The notes under the pieces were generated by a model. The model did not search any database. It was not told where the DNA came from and saw nothing but the letters and a program-made list of their open reading frames with translations. 45,901 bases of DNA from contig CABPCP010000022.1 of NCBI GenBank assembly GCA_902406105.1, positions 1 to 45,901 of the forward strand. The letters are read 5' to 3'. A program made the position numbers and the translations under genes. Source of the DNA: an uncultured Mordavella sp. (GTDB lineage Bacteria > Bacillota > Clostridia > Lachnospirales > Lachnospiraceae). Positions 16,913 to 24,556 of this stretch are shown here, one piece after another; position 1 is the stretch's first letter, and every line of letters begins with the position of its first letter.

Positions 16913-17977
16913 ATGAAGAGAATCGTCTTAACCGGAGGCGGAACCGCAGGGCATGTTACGCCAAATATTGCTCTTCTTCCACGCCTGAAAGAGCTGCAGT
17001 ATGATATCCATTATATTGGTTCCTATCAAGGGATCGAAAAGGAATTGATCGAACAGTTTGGAATTCCCTACCATGGAATCTCCACGGGTAAACTCCGCCG
17101 CTATCTCAGCGTGCGGAACCTTACCGATCCGTTCCGCGTCCTTAAAGGGATGGGCGAAGCCAAGCGGTTAATAAAAATATTGGATCCTGACGTAATCTTC
17201 TCCAAAGGAGGATTCGTCTCTGTTCCTGTCGTGCTGGCCGGCAAAAAGCGGCACGTACCCACGATCATCCATGAATCCGACATGACTCCGGGTCTGGCAA
17301 ATAAACTCTCTTTATCGGCCGCTACCAAGGTATGCTGCAACTTCCCTGAGACGCTGGAACATCTCCCCGCGGGCAAGGCGGTTCTTACCGGCTCCCCCAT
17401 CCGCCAGGAACTGCTCAGCGGTGATAAATACAAAGCCCTGGAATTCTTAGGTTTTACATCCGAGAAACCTGTCATTTTGATCATCGGAGGAAGCCTGGGG
17501 GCCGTAGCCGTCAATGAAGCGATCCGGGCGATCCTTCCGGAGCTTTTAAAATCCTATCAGGTGATCCATCTGTGCGGAAAGGGCAAGATCGATCCTACGC
17601 TGACACACTTAGAGGGCTACGCCCAATACGAATATATCAAGGAAGAGCTAAAAGATTTTTTTGCCCTTACAGATATTGTTGTCTCACGGGCAGGCGCAAA
17701 CGCGATCTGTGAACTTTTAGCTTTACATAAGCCAAATCTTCTGATCCCGCTTCCGGCAAACGCAAGCCGGGGCGACCAGATTCTCAATGCCCGTTCCTTT
17801 GAACGCCAGGGATTCAGCATTGTATTGGAAGAATCGGAACTGACCAACGAGACGCTTCTGGGCGCGATCAACCGGCTGTATGAAAACCGGGAGGTTTACA
17901 CCGAAACTATGAAAAAGTCGTCTCAGCAGAATTCTATCGATACTATCATCGATCTCATTGAATCTGTTGCCAAATAG
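16913..17977 (+). CDS. murG: UDP-GlcNAc:lipid I N-acetylglucosaminyltransferase
   Basis: 354 residues from the ATG at 16913, selected because GGGGAGG lies upstream; an in-frame ATG 48 bases earlier has no such site. Hallmarks are GGGTAGHVTPNIALLP at the N-terminus, HESDMTPGLAN, the second Rossmann glycine loop IGGSLGAVAVNEAI, and the UDP-GlcNAc site VVSRAGANAICELLALHKPNLLIPLP. It makes lipid II from lipid I at the inner face of the membrane. It stands outside any division/cell-wall cluster here. The spacing to flanking genes and its opposite strand suggest it was placed between the sigma and anti-sigma genes. Confidence 0.95.
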   Translation: MKRIVLTGGGTAGHVTPNIALLPRLKELQYDIHYIGSYQGIEKELIEQFGIPYHGISTGKLRRYLSVRNLTDPFRVLKGMGEAKRLIKILDPDVIFSKGGFVSVPVVLAGKKRHVPTIIHESDMTPGLANKLSLSAATKVCCNFPETLEHLPAGKAVLTGSPIRQELLSGDKYKALEFLGFTSEKPVILIIGGSLGAVAVNEAIRAILPELLKSYQVIHLCGKGKIDPTLTHLEGYAQYEYIKEELKDFFALTDIVVSRAGANAICELLALHKPNLLIPLPANASRGDQILNARSFERQGFSIVLEESELTNETLLGAINRLYENREVYTETMKKSSQQNSIDTIIDLIESVAK

Positions 17978-18007
17978 GAATTGTTCCGTTCCGCAACTTT
18001 TCAGAGC

Positions 18008-18037
18008 AAAACAGGTGCCTGTCCGGCACCTGTTTTT
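18008..18037. terminator. Bidirectional terminator between murG and the sigma gene
   Basis: AAAACAGGTGCC, a 5-nt loop, and GGCACCTGTTTTT. Convergent placement with A and T runs on each side lets it serve both murG and the sigma factor gene. Confidence 0.9.
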
Positions 18038-18599
18038 ATGCTTTATTCAAGTGGTGAAACTGTTCTTCGTAATTTTTTCTTATCCATTTCTTTGCCCGAT
18101 ACAGCATACTGTGCAGACTCTCCAGCGGTATCCCCATAGTCTCCGCCACTTCTTTCTGGGGCTTCTCCAGAAAATACGCGAGCAGGACCGCATCATACCA
18201 GCGTTCATTGACCTGATACAGATCAGCGAAAATCGTTTCCGCCAGCTCCCGGTGTTCTCTTTCACGCAGCCTGTTCATGAAATGATCTTCCGGACTTTCA
18301 GAAGTATTCCGGTATTCATAGATTTCAAGCGCATCCTCCTTTATGGTTTCGCGCTTGGCTTTCCTCCTATGATTCAGCGCCATATGTTTCGCCGTAACTA
18401 ACAGCCAGGAGTCAACCGCCTCCATATTGATGTTCTCCATGTTAACATACAGCTTCATAAAAACTGCCTGGGTGATCTCTTCTGCGGTATGACGGTTCTT
18501 GGAGTAATACAATGCTGTTTTGTACACGATCTGCACGTTCTTTTCATAAACTGCATCAAAAGCGGTTCTTCCAATCGCTTTTACTCCCACTTGTCTCAT
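18036..18599 (-). CDS. ECF-like RNA polymerase sigma factor
   Basis: 187 residues. Region 2 spans about 15-85 (NRHTAEEITQAVFMKLYVNM, SWLLVTAKHMALNHRRK) and region 4 spans about 125-180 (LLAYFLEKPQKEVAETMGIPLESLHSMLYRAKKWIRK), giving -10 and -35 recognition. No N-terminal extension, so ECF-type. It follows the HIT gene by 16 bp. Its likely regulator is the DUF4367-like membrane protein beyond murG, which would link it to an envelope signal (inference). Confidence 0.88.
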   Translation of the reverse strand: MRQVGVKAIGRTAFDAVYEKNVQIVYKTALYYSKNRHTAEEITQAVFMKLYVNMENINMEAVDSWLLVTAKHMALNHRRKAKRETIKEDALEIYEYRNTSESPEDHFMNRLREREHRELAETIFADLYQVNERWYDAVLLAYFLEKPQKEVAETMGIPLESLHSMLYRAKKWIRKNYEEQFHHLNKA

Positions 18600-18615
18600 C
18601 CTTCACTTTCTCGCT

Positions 18616-19023
18616 TTATCCCATTTTGGATAAGATCTCTTCCTTATCCTCTTCCGTAAGCTCTCCCATCTTCCATCCCAAACCAACTTCATCATCCTTA
18701 TATCTGGGGATCAGATGGATATGGAAATGGAACACCGTCTGTCCTGCGGTCTCTCCGTTATTCTGCACGATGTTGTAGCCATCGCAGCCCAGAACGTCTG
18801 TAAGTTTTGTGATCATCTTTTTTGCCAGGACCAGCGCTTTCGAAGCCACCTCATCGTCCAGTTCATACAGATCCTTGAAATGTTCTTTCGGCAGGATCAG
18901 CGCATGTCCCTTTGAAGCCGGACCCGCATCCAGGATAACCCGGAAGTCATCGTCCTCATACAAGGTTGCCGTCGGTATCTCACCGTTTGCCAGTTTACAA
19001 AAAATGCAATTCTCGTCTTTCAT
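18616..19023 (-). CDS. HIT-family nucleotide-binding protein
   Basis: 135 residues from the ATG at 19023 (GGGAG upstream). It begins with the zinc-type cysteines CIFCKLANGEIP and ends with the histidine triad HFHIHLIPRY, as in HinT/Hit proteins that hydrolyse nucleoside phosphoramidates or bind nucleotides. NIVQNNGETAGQTVFHFH is the family signature. Physiological substrate unknown. It lies upstream of, and is probably co-transcribed with, the sigma factor gene. Confidence 0.93.
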   Translation of the reverse strand: MKDENCIFCKLANGEIPTATLYEDDDFRVILDAGPASKGHALILPKEHFKDLYELDDEVASKALVLAKKMITKLTDVLGCDGYNIVQNNGETAGQTVFHFHIHLIPRYKDDEVGLGWKMGELTEEDKEEILSKMG

Positions 19024-19110
19024 CTTCTTCTCCCTCTTTCTCTTAAAAATATAATTGATTATTTCCTTCGCCAATGCTAAACTGATAAGTCAGAAAGGGC
19101 GGTAAATACT

Positions 19111-19857
19111 ATGTTTTCAGCGACAGACTACGACAAATTACAGCAGATCATGGAGGAAAGTCCGCAGAAAAAAGAGCTTCTTGAGCGGCTCCTGGAGTCA
19201 CACCGGATGGACATCAGCGCCATCAGCCATGAGATCCGCAATCCATTTACGCTCATTTACAGTACGCTCCAACTGATCGAAGCCGAACGGCCCGACCTTG
19301 TCACCTGCGCCCATTGGAAGAATCTGCGTCAGGATATGGAGTATATGAAACAACTCTTAGAAGAGCTGTCCTCTTTCAACAATGGCGACCGGCTGAATCT
19401 TACCCTGACAGATACCAATTCTTTTCTCAAAACGCTGGTATTATCTTTTGCCTCTTCTCTGATCGATACTGATATTGAATTTGTTTCCGAGATCCTGCCG
19501 GGACTTCCCGCCGTTTCCATCGACTCCGTGAAAATGCGCCAAGTCCTCTTAAATCTCCTGCGAAATGCCAAAGACGCCGTTTCTTCCATTTCTTACCCGG
19601 AAGGAACGACTCCGTCTGTCGGCCTCCGTGCGGCTATATCAGATGGTTTTCTTATAATTTCCGTTTCAGATAATGGCTGCGGCATCGAAAGCGAAGAGCT
19701 TTCCCACATCTTCGAACCGTTTGTAACCCACAAAGAAAATGGTACCGGTCTTGGCCTTGCCATCGCCAAAAGGATCGTAACCGCGCACAACGGGACGCTA
19801 AAAGCGGTTTCCATCCCAGGAGAGCGTACGGTCTTTTCTATTTCTCTTCCAGTATAG
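19111..19857 (+). CDS. Soluble sensor histidine kinase
   Basis: 248 residues, no membrane segment. A short N-terminal helix leads to the HisKA H-box SAISHEIRNPFTLIYSTLQ with phospho-acceptor His40. The ATPase domain has the N-box QVLLNLLRNAKDA, G1 box SVSDNGCGI, F-box IFEPFV and G2 box GTGLGLAIAKRI. There is no PAS or other sensor domain and no response-regulator gene next to it. In spore-formers such kinases can feed a Spo0A-type regulator (inference). Its last 60 bp overlap the 3' end of the convergent rhomboid gene. Confidence 0.92.
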   Translation: MFSATDYDKLQQIMEESPQKKELLERLLESHRMDISAISHEIRNPFTLIYSTLQLIEAERPDLVTCAHWKNLRQDMEYMKQLLEELSSFNNGDRLNLTLTDTNSFLKTLVLSFASSLIDTDIEFVSEILPGLPAVSIDSVKMRQVLLNLLRNAKDAVSSISYPEGTTPSVGLRAAISDGFLIISVSDNGCGIESEELSHIFEPFVTHKENGTGLGLAIAKRIVTAHNGTLKAVSIPGERTVFSISLPV

Positions 19858-20427
19858 CAGAACTGCCAGGAGAAATCCAGATAACAGGCCGCCGATGTGG
19901 GCAAAATTATCCACCCCTCCGCTGGAAAAACCATAATAAAGACTCAGCGCTACCATGAAGACCAGGCCTCTTCCCGTCACGTTTCCGATCTGCCCCCGGT
20001 TGCGGACCGCCACATAAAGAAGCGCTCCTGTGATCCCGAAGATGGCGCCGGAGGCTCCCGCCGATATCGCGTAATCTCCTGTATATATATCCCAGACTGC
20101 GGAAGCAGCATTTCCACAGATCCCGCTTGCGAAATAAATGATCAGATATTTGATCTTTCCGATCTCCAATTCCAGATTCCATCCGATCACCAGAAGCATG
20201 ACCATATTATTCATCAGATGGGAAAAGCCAAAATGGAGAAATATACTGGTAAATAACGGCCCATATTCCCCCTGGCTCACCATCAGCGGCACATACATGG
20301 CTCCGTGCTCCAGCATAAAAACTCCGTCTTCCGTCATCCCCTGAAAGCTTAAGATAAAAAAGACGATCACATTGACTGCTATAAGTAAAATTGTACAAAT
20401 TGGCTTCTTGGAATATTGATTCATCAT
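19798..20427 (-). CDS. Rhomboid-family intramembrane serine protease
   Basis: 209 residues with about six membrane segments. The catalytic pair is Ser126 in GASGAIFG and His177 in NFAHIGGLLSG; HxxxN-type HLMNNMVML lies in TM2. It cleaves membrane-anchored substrates within or near the bilayer. It lies 60 bp after the last Tad-operon gene on the same strand and may be co-transcribed, though a direct role in pilus processing is not shown. The 3' end overlaps the kinase gene on the other strand. Confidence 0.92.
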   Translation of the reverse strand: MMNQYSKKPICTILLIAVNVIVFFILSFQGMTEDGVFMLEHGAMYVPLMVSQGEYGPLFTSIFLHFGFSHLMNNMVMLLVIGWNLELEIGKIKYLIIYFASGICGNAASAVWDIYTGDYAISAGASGAIFGITGALLYVAVRNRGQIGNVTGRGLVFMVALSLYYGFSSGGVDNFAHIGGLLSGFLLAVLLYWKRNRKDRTLSWDGNRF

Positions 20428-20487
20428 GAATTGATTTTCTCACTATTCCCGGACAGTGTCAACAGCAAACCTGTCATCCCCTCCTCG

Positions 20488-21189
20488 TTACAGCTCTTCC
20501 TCTTCGATATATAGCCCATCCCAATCTCCCCACTTAGGTTTCTTGTGCTTCCGCAGGAATCTTCTTACCGGAGTCCACATGTTCTCTGTCTCTTCCATGA
20601 TCAGACTTCCCATTTCCTGGCTGGTGATCCAGTCATGTTCCTGTGTATCGTACTGGTTCTTTTTCTCTTCTTCCGGCCGTTCTTCTTTTTTCAAACATTC
20701 TGCGATCAATTTTTCTAAACTGTAGTTCTCTTCCATGGTTCCTTTATGCAGCAGAAATACCATCCGAATACATTCTTTATCTTCATAATCCGCCTGCTTT
20801 ACAAAATACTCTGTCAATCCGTGGAATTCCTCCCACAGACTTCCCTGAAAAGGAGGATAATAGCAGAAGTAGACTTTGCCGTCCTCATAGAAGAGATACT
20901 CTGGTTTCAGCAGAATCCGGTTAATATCCAGCAAATACCGTCTCACTTCTGAAAGCGCCGTCTGGAACTGCCGCAGGAAAAGCCGGATATCTTCCGCCTG
21001 TATCTTACTCCGTTCATACATGGCCTGAAATGAAATCTTCCCGCTCACGTCATAATCATAAAAACTGCTGCCGTTCATTCCTCTCGCCTTTACCGGGAGC
21101 AGCCCTTCCGGCTCTCCTGCCTGAAGCATTTTCATCTGGTAATCCTCTTTATAAATTCCCGCTTCTTCAATTGTAATTCTTCGTTCCAT
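20488..21189 (-). CDS. Tad-operon protein with DUF6382-like domain
   Basis: 233 residues. The N-terminal two-thirds (YDVSGKISFQAMYERSKI ... LLDINRILLKPEYLFYEDGKVYFCYYP) resembles the DUF6382 domain that in related genomes is fused to a C-terminal FHA domain. No FHA domain is visible; the tail is charged and short. Cytoplasmic. It overlaps the upstream TadE-like gene by 23 bp, so it belongs to the Tad operon, perhaps as a regulator of assembly. The family name is from memory. Confidence 0.72.
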   Translation of the reverse strand: MERRITIEEAGIYKEDYQMKMLQAGEPEGLLPVKARGMNGSSFYDYDVSGKISFQAMYERSKIQAEDIRLFLRQFQTALSEVRRYLLDINRILLKPEYLFYEDGKVYFCYYPPFQGSLWEEFHGLTEYFVKQADYEDKECIRMVFLLHKGTMEENYSLEKLIAECLKKEERPEEEKKNQYDTQEHDWITSQEMGSLIMEETENMWTPVRRFLRKHKKPKWGDWDGLYIEEEEL

Positions 21190-21598
21190 TTCCTATCTCC
21201 TTTAACCGCTTTCTGTCCCGGATTGTCTTCTCCGGTTCTGTCACCGGGATCTTTTTCTCTACAGAAAGCCCAAATTCCCCTCGGCGCGCGGCCGCCGTTA
21301 CAATTATCTCCCGATCCCCGATTTCAATAGATACTTCCGGCGTCGGGAAAAGAATACATTTTCCTTCCGTTCTTTCATAGAACAGCGCTTCTATCTGCGC
21401 CGCGTCCGTCTTCTCTTTCTCCCGGATCTTCGTCCCGGCTACAGCGGCTGTTTCATATGCCGCTCCTGCCAGGATATTCTTATCGTGAAAATAAAAAATC
21501 GCTAAAATACTGCTCATAAGAAGCAGAAGGATCAATGGCATAAGATAGGACATCTCCACGGTCAAGCTCCCTCGCATCCATCTTGTTCTTCTCACCAC
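21167..21598 (-). CDS. TadE-like pseudopilin, second copy
   Basis: 143 residues from a GTG at 21598, preceded by GGGAGG at 6 bases; an ATG at 21577 is the alternative. The N-terminus (RGSLTVEMSYLMPLILLLLMSSILAIFYF) has the polar-hydrophobic pattern with a conserved glutamate seen in TadE-type minor pilins. The C-terminal part is soluble and probably outside the membrane. It overlaps the prepilin peptidase stop codon by a few bases. Confidence 0.75.
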   Translation of the reverse strand: MVRRTRWMRGSLTVEMSYLMPLILLLLMSSILAIFYFHDKNILAGAAYETAAVAGTKIREKEKTDAAQIEALFYERTEGKCILFPTPEVSIEIGDREIIVTAAARRGEFGLSVEKKIPVTEPEKTIRDRKRLKEIGNGTKNYN

Positions 21599-22038
21599 AC
21601 TGTTCCTCCCATCAGCATTCCCACCAAATATCCGCCTGTCAGAAATGGGAAAAACGGCAGAGTACATTTGGATGACATATGCCGCCTTGCCAACAGAACC
21701 ATGGCAGCCGCCAAAAGAAGCAAAAATGTCCCCGCCAGCACCTCCAGCAGTTTCCATAATCCCAAATACAGTCCCAGCACCAAGATCCCCCAGCTGTCCC
21801 CATATCCGATCCCCTGGCCTGTAGCCCTGCTGATCAGGAAAAAGAGCAGCCCTATCCCCGCTCCTCCCAGTATAAGAACCAGATCGGTCTCTCTGGAAAC
21901 CACCTGGTAGAGCAGGACTCCGGCGGTTCCCATAACAAAAATCTCCGCCGGGATCTTCCGCCAGCAAATATCGGTGACCGCAAGACCCGCCAATGCTCCC
22001 AGGCACATCACTCTTCCTACCTCCCACATCTGGAACAC
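21592..22038 (-). CDS. A24-family prepilin peptidase (TadV/CpaA type)
   Basis: 148 residues, almost entirely membrane-embedded. The two catalytic aspartates are visible in TDICWRKIP (about residue 22) and in the GYGD motif (about residue 78). This short form, without the N-methylase domain, processes Flp and TadE-type prepilins at the cytoplasmic face. It overlaps the first TadE-like gene by 22 bp. Confidence 0.9.
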   Translation of the reverse strand: MFQMWEVGRVMCLGALAGLAVTDICWRKIPAEIFVMGTAGVLLYQVVSRETDLVLILGGAGIGLLFFLISRATGQGIGYGDSWGILVLGLYLGLWKLLEVLAGTFLLLLAAAMVLLARRHMSSKCTLPFFPFLTGGYLVGMLMGGTVW

Positions 22039-22889
22039 GCCCCCTTTCCGATCACTTCTGACACGGGTACCGCATATACCGTCCGCTTCAGCCCGCTGCA
22101 GGACAGCGAACTGTGATACCGGTTCCCGGTATCGGTGATATACACTCCTCCTGTCCCGCCTTTTTTACAGTGTTCGCAGGCATAGTATTTCCCGCCGCTT
22201 TCATTGCGAAGATCTGCAACCTCCGAGGGATTTACCATACGGATCGACAATTCCAGATGGGTACAGTGGTAATCTTGGTGATATACAAGCCCGGTCTCTG
22301 TAACATAGACCGTCTCGTCATCTTCTCCGCCAAATCCGGTCTTTTCATATCCGGTCCATCCTTTGATCCGCATCTTCTGTTCGTATTCCAGAAGCGGGAT
22401 CTGAAAGATCGGAAGCGGGATTTTGACCTGGCAGACCGCAGATAACTCTGCCACCCCAGTCCGGGGCGACATCCGGGAACCGCTGCAGTCAATCCCGCCT
22501 TCTATAATACTCCGCTCCAGCCTGGCCGCTCCGATCGCGCTTATCACATCCCTTTCAATCTGCCCCGGCGTCAGGACCGCTGCCGGATAGGCTCCTGCCG
22601 CCGCCTGTTTCCCCGCGTACTGCAGTCCTGACCGGACTGCGGTCTGGATCGCCATGATCTCCATCAGAAAGAGCAGGCAGAGGACCGCAAAAAAGAAAAT
22701 CGGGACAGCCGCGGCGGCTTCCAGCGTAATGCTTCCTTTCATAGAGGTGAAGACAGATGCCCTCCCGGCAGATGTATGACGAATCGATCGTGAGGGGAGT
22801 ATCTTATTTTGCATCGTACGAATCTTTCTCCTTTCCTGTAATGTATTTCTTTTAAGGTATGGTATCTTTAAGACTTGCCGGAAGGGCAT
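22017..22889 (-). CDS. TadE-like pseudopilin with switchable N-terminus and Cys-rich tail
   Basis: 290 residues from the ATG at 22889, which has AGGAGG 9 bases upstream. The pilin-like segment starts at MKGSITLEAAAAVPIFFFAVLCLLFLMEI (about residue 50), preceded by a basic extension. The C-terminus holds CxxC-type pairs (YACEHCKKGG, ACSRCGR) and HxDYHC, perhaps a metal or disulfide site. A second start (MQNKIL, 22814) has AGGAAAGGAG 13 bases upstream. A 27-bp inverted repeat flanks the DNA encoding the first half of the extension (22744-22902), so the N-terminus may change by inversion. Confidence 0.75.
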   Translation of the reverse strand: MPFRQVLKIPYLKRNTLQERRKIRTMQNKILPSRSIRHTSAGRASVFTSMKGSITLEAAAAVPIFFFAVLCLLFLMEIMAIQTAVRSGLQYAGKQAAAGAYPAAVLTPGQIERDVISAIGAARLERSIIEGGIDCSGSRMSPRTGVAELSAVCQVKIPLPIFQIPLLEYEQKMRIKGWTGYEKTGFGGEDDETVYVTETGLVYHQDYHCTHLELSIRMVNPSEVADLRNESGGKYYACEHCKKGGTGGVYITDTGNRYHSSLSCSGLKRTVYAVPVSEVIGKGACSRCGR

Positions 22890-22902
22890 CTGTCTTCACC
22901 TC
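22744..22902. repeat. 27-bp inverted repeat flanking a 105-bp segment (candidate inverton)
   Basis: Positions 22744-22770 and 22876-22902 are reverse complements at 26 of 27 bases. The right copy carries the Shine-Dalgarno and ATG of the TadE-like gene and begins 7 bases after the upstream stop codon. The left copy is inside the coding frame. The 105-bp spacer contains a second Shine-Dalgarno and ATG. The arrangement fits a recombinase-invertible segment or a large RNA hairpin hiding the first start. Confidence 0.85.
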
Positions 22903-22909
22903 CTGTCTG

Positions 22910-24337
22910 TCAGCGATATCCAAAATAAGTAGAAAACCGATAAGTAATTCCCCGCCGGAGTCTGCAGGTGCTTTCTACTTCTATCCGGCTGATGCATTGA
23001 TCCGCCCGGAAAAACCCCAGTCCATGTTCCGTTTTCAGATTCTGCTCGATCAGATCTAACGCCCGCACTCCTGTTTTCTCCTTGGATTCCAAAAATAACA
23101 GCATACGGAGATAATCCCGGTAGGCGAGGCCATCTTTCGCATCCCTTCCATCCTTGGCCTCTTCTCCGCTTCCCAGTTCCATAAGGCCGGATAGGGAAAG
23201 CTGCCAGCTTTCTTCAGATTTTATTAAGGGCACCTTATTCCCTTTGAGAAGAGTCCGGACATCCACCACCGATTCTCCAAAGGCCCAGGCCAGCAGGATC
23301 GCCTGAGCCGCCGCTTCTGTGACTGCCGGAACCGCCAGCAGCGAACAGAGGGTCCCGGCCAAAGCTCTGGCTTCTCCCTTCTTCTTGGCGCTGCTCTGCA
23401 GATGCGCGTAGTTTGGTACGAACCGCAGGAGCACAAGCCGGTCTGCAACTGCTCCCAGATTCTCCCGGTCGCTTTCCTTCCCGGCAAGGATATATTCCAG
23501 TTCATAGTCCAGGGCTCCTGTTTTATCTCCTCCCACCGCCATATCAAAATGATCCATCAGATACTCTCCAAAAAGCAGATCTGACAAGACTCCTCCATCC
23601 TCTGCCACATCCGAGAAATCCCCGTATCCTTCCTGGAGATTCCTATGGCTTACCGTTTCTTCCAGATTGATGGACTTCTCAGAAACCTGGATTTCTTTCG
23701 GCAGTACCAGTTCCAGGATCGGAGATTCTCTTAATTGATCCACATGAGAAATGGGATTATCCTGTTCAGGAAGCGCTGCTTCTTCTTCCTTGAGAAGTTC
23801 TGTCAGCTCATCTTTTTGTTCTTTCTCCTGTATCTGACACGCTTTCGCTTCCTGCTCCTGCTGCCTCCAGACAGCCGTATCTCCCTCCATCTCCCGGAAC
23901 GCCGCAAGTCCGTATTTGTGTTCCATATAAGCGGCGGCCTGCTGATAGAATGTCTGTGCTCCGCGATCCGTCAGCAACTGGATCCGTTTCACATCCTGTT
24001 CCATATTTTCCGCTCCGTAGTAGGACAGCCGATCCAGGACCTGAGATTCCGAATAATTCCCTGTCTCATAAGTCCCCTCCAGCGCAAAAATATCGTATTC
24101 CTCCAAAAGCTCCTTCTGGTACTCCGCAAACACGGATTCGATAGCCCGGTTCATATCTGCTCTTCTATAATTCTTCGCGTTTTGGATCGAGGCGCTTTCG
24201 ATCATGGCCCCGGCAAACGCCATCAGCAGGATGAATACCAAACTAAGGTACGCCGTCACCTCTGCCTGCCGCGGTGCTTGCCTAAATCCAGACACTTCCT
24301 TGGGTTCAGGTATTATCTTAGATTCCCGCGCTTTCAC
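22910..24337 (-). CDS. Tad-operon membrane protein (DUF5702-like)
   Basis: 475 residues, with one membrane span near residues 25-47 (AYLSLVFILLMAFAGAMIES) and a large extracytoplasmic domain. The N-terminal pattern resembles a TadG/TadE-type anchor, and proteins of this length in clostridial Tad loci carry the DUF5702 label (from memory). Function in pilus assembly is unknown. The start is a GTG at 24337, overlapping the Flp gene by 20 bp, so translation is probably coupled. Confidence 0.72.
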   Translation of the reverse strand: MKARESKIIPEPKEVSGFRQAPRQAEVTAYLSLVFILLMAFAGAMIESASIQNAKNYRRADMNRAIESVFAEYQKELLEEYDIFALEGTYETGNYSESQVLDRLSYYGAENMEQDVKRIQLLTDRGAQTFYQQAAAYMEHKYGLAAFREMEGDTAVWRQQEQEAKACQIQEKEQKDELTELLKEEEAALPEQDNPISHVDQLRESPILELVLPKEIQVSEKSINLEETVSHRNLQEGYGDFSDVAEDGGVLSDLLFGEYLMDHFDMAVGGDKTGALDYELEYILAGKESDRENLGAVADRLVLLRFVPNYAHLQSSAKKKGEARALAGTLCSLLAVPAVTEAAAQAILLAWAFGESVVDVRTLLKGNKVPLIKSEESWQLSLSGLMELGSGEEAKDGRDAKDGLAYRDYLRMLLFLESKEKTGVRALDLIEQNLKTEHGLGFFRADQCISRIEVESTCRLRRGITYRFSTYFGYR

Positions 24338-24512
24338 TGGTGATTTTCTGAAATATTGTCTGGACCAGGCTGGTAAGCTGGGATTTGAAGATGATCACCA
24401 GGCCGATCAGCACCACCAGGATCAAGATCACTTCCACCACCCCTATTCCTCTGTCTTCCCTCAGTGTCCACATTAAAGATCGTATTCTCCAAATAAAACT
24501 ATTCCACAACAT
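24318..24512 (-). CDS. Flp-type major prepilin (Flp1-like)
   Basis: 64 residues from the ATG at 24512, which has AAAGGAG 8 bases upstream. A short basic leader ends in EDRGIGVVEVILILVVLIGLVIIF, a type III prepilin motif: cleavage is expected between the glycine and the following hydrophobic stretch with its Glu at +5-like position. A short polar tail (KSQLTSLVQTIFQKITSESAGI) follows. This is the likely pilus subunit processed by the A24 peptidase in the same operon. Confidence 0.85.
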   Translation of the reverse strand: MLWNSFIWRIRSLMWTLREDRGIGVVEVILILVVLIGLVIIFKSQLTSLVQTIFQKITSESAGI

Positions 24513-24556
24513 ATCGTTACTCCTTTCCGTCCTGATTTTACTGTCTCCGTTTTCTT

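Noticed and set aside
21599..22027. Upstream extension of the second TadE-like gene
   Set aside because: It overlaps the prepilin peptidase in another frame; GGGAGG supports the GTG start at 21598.
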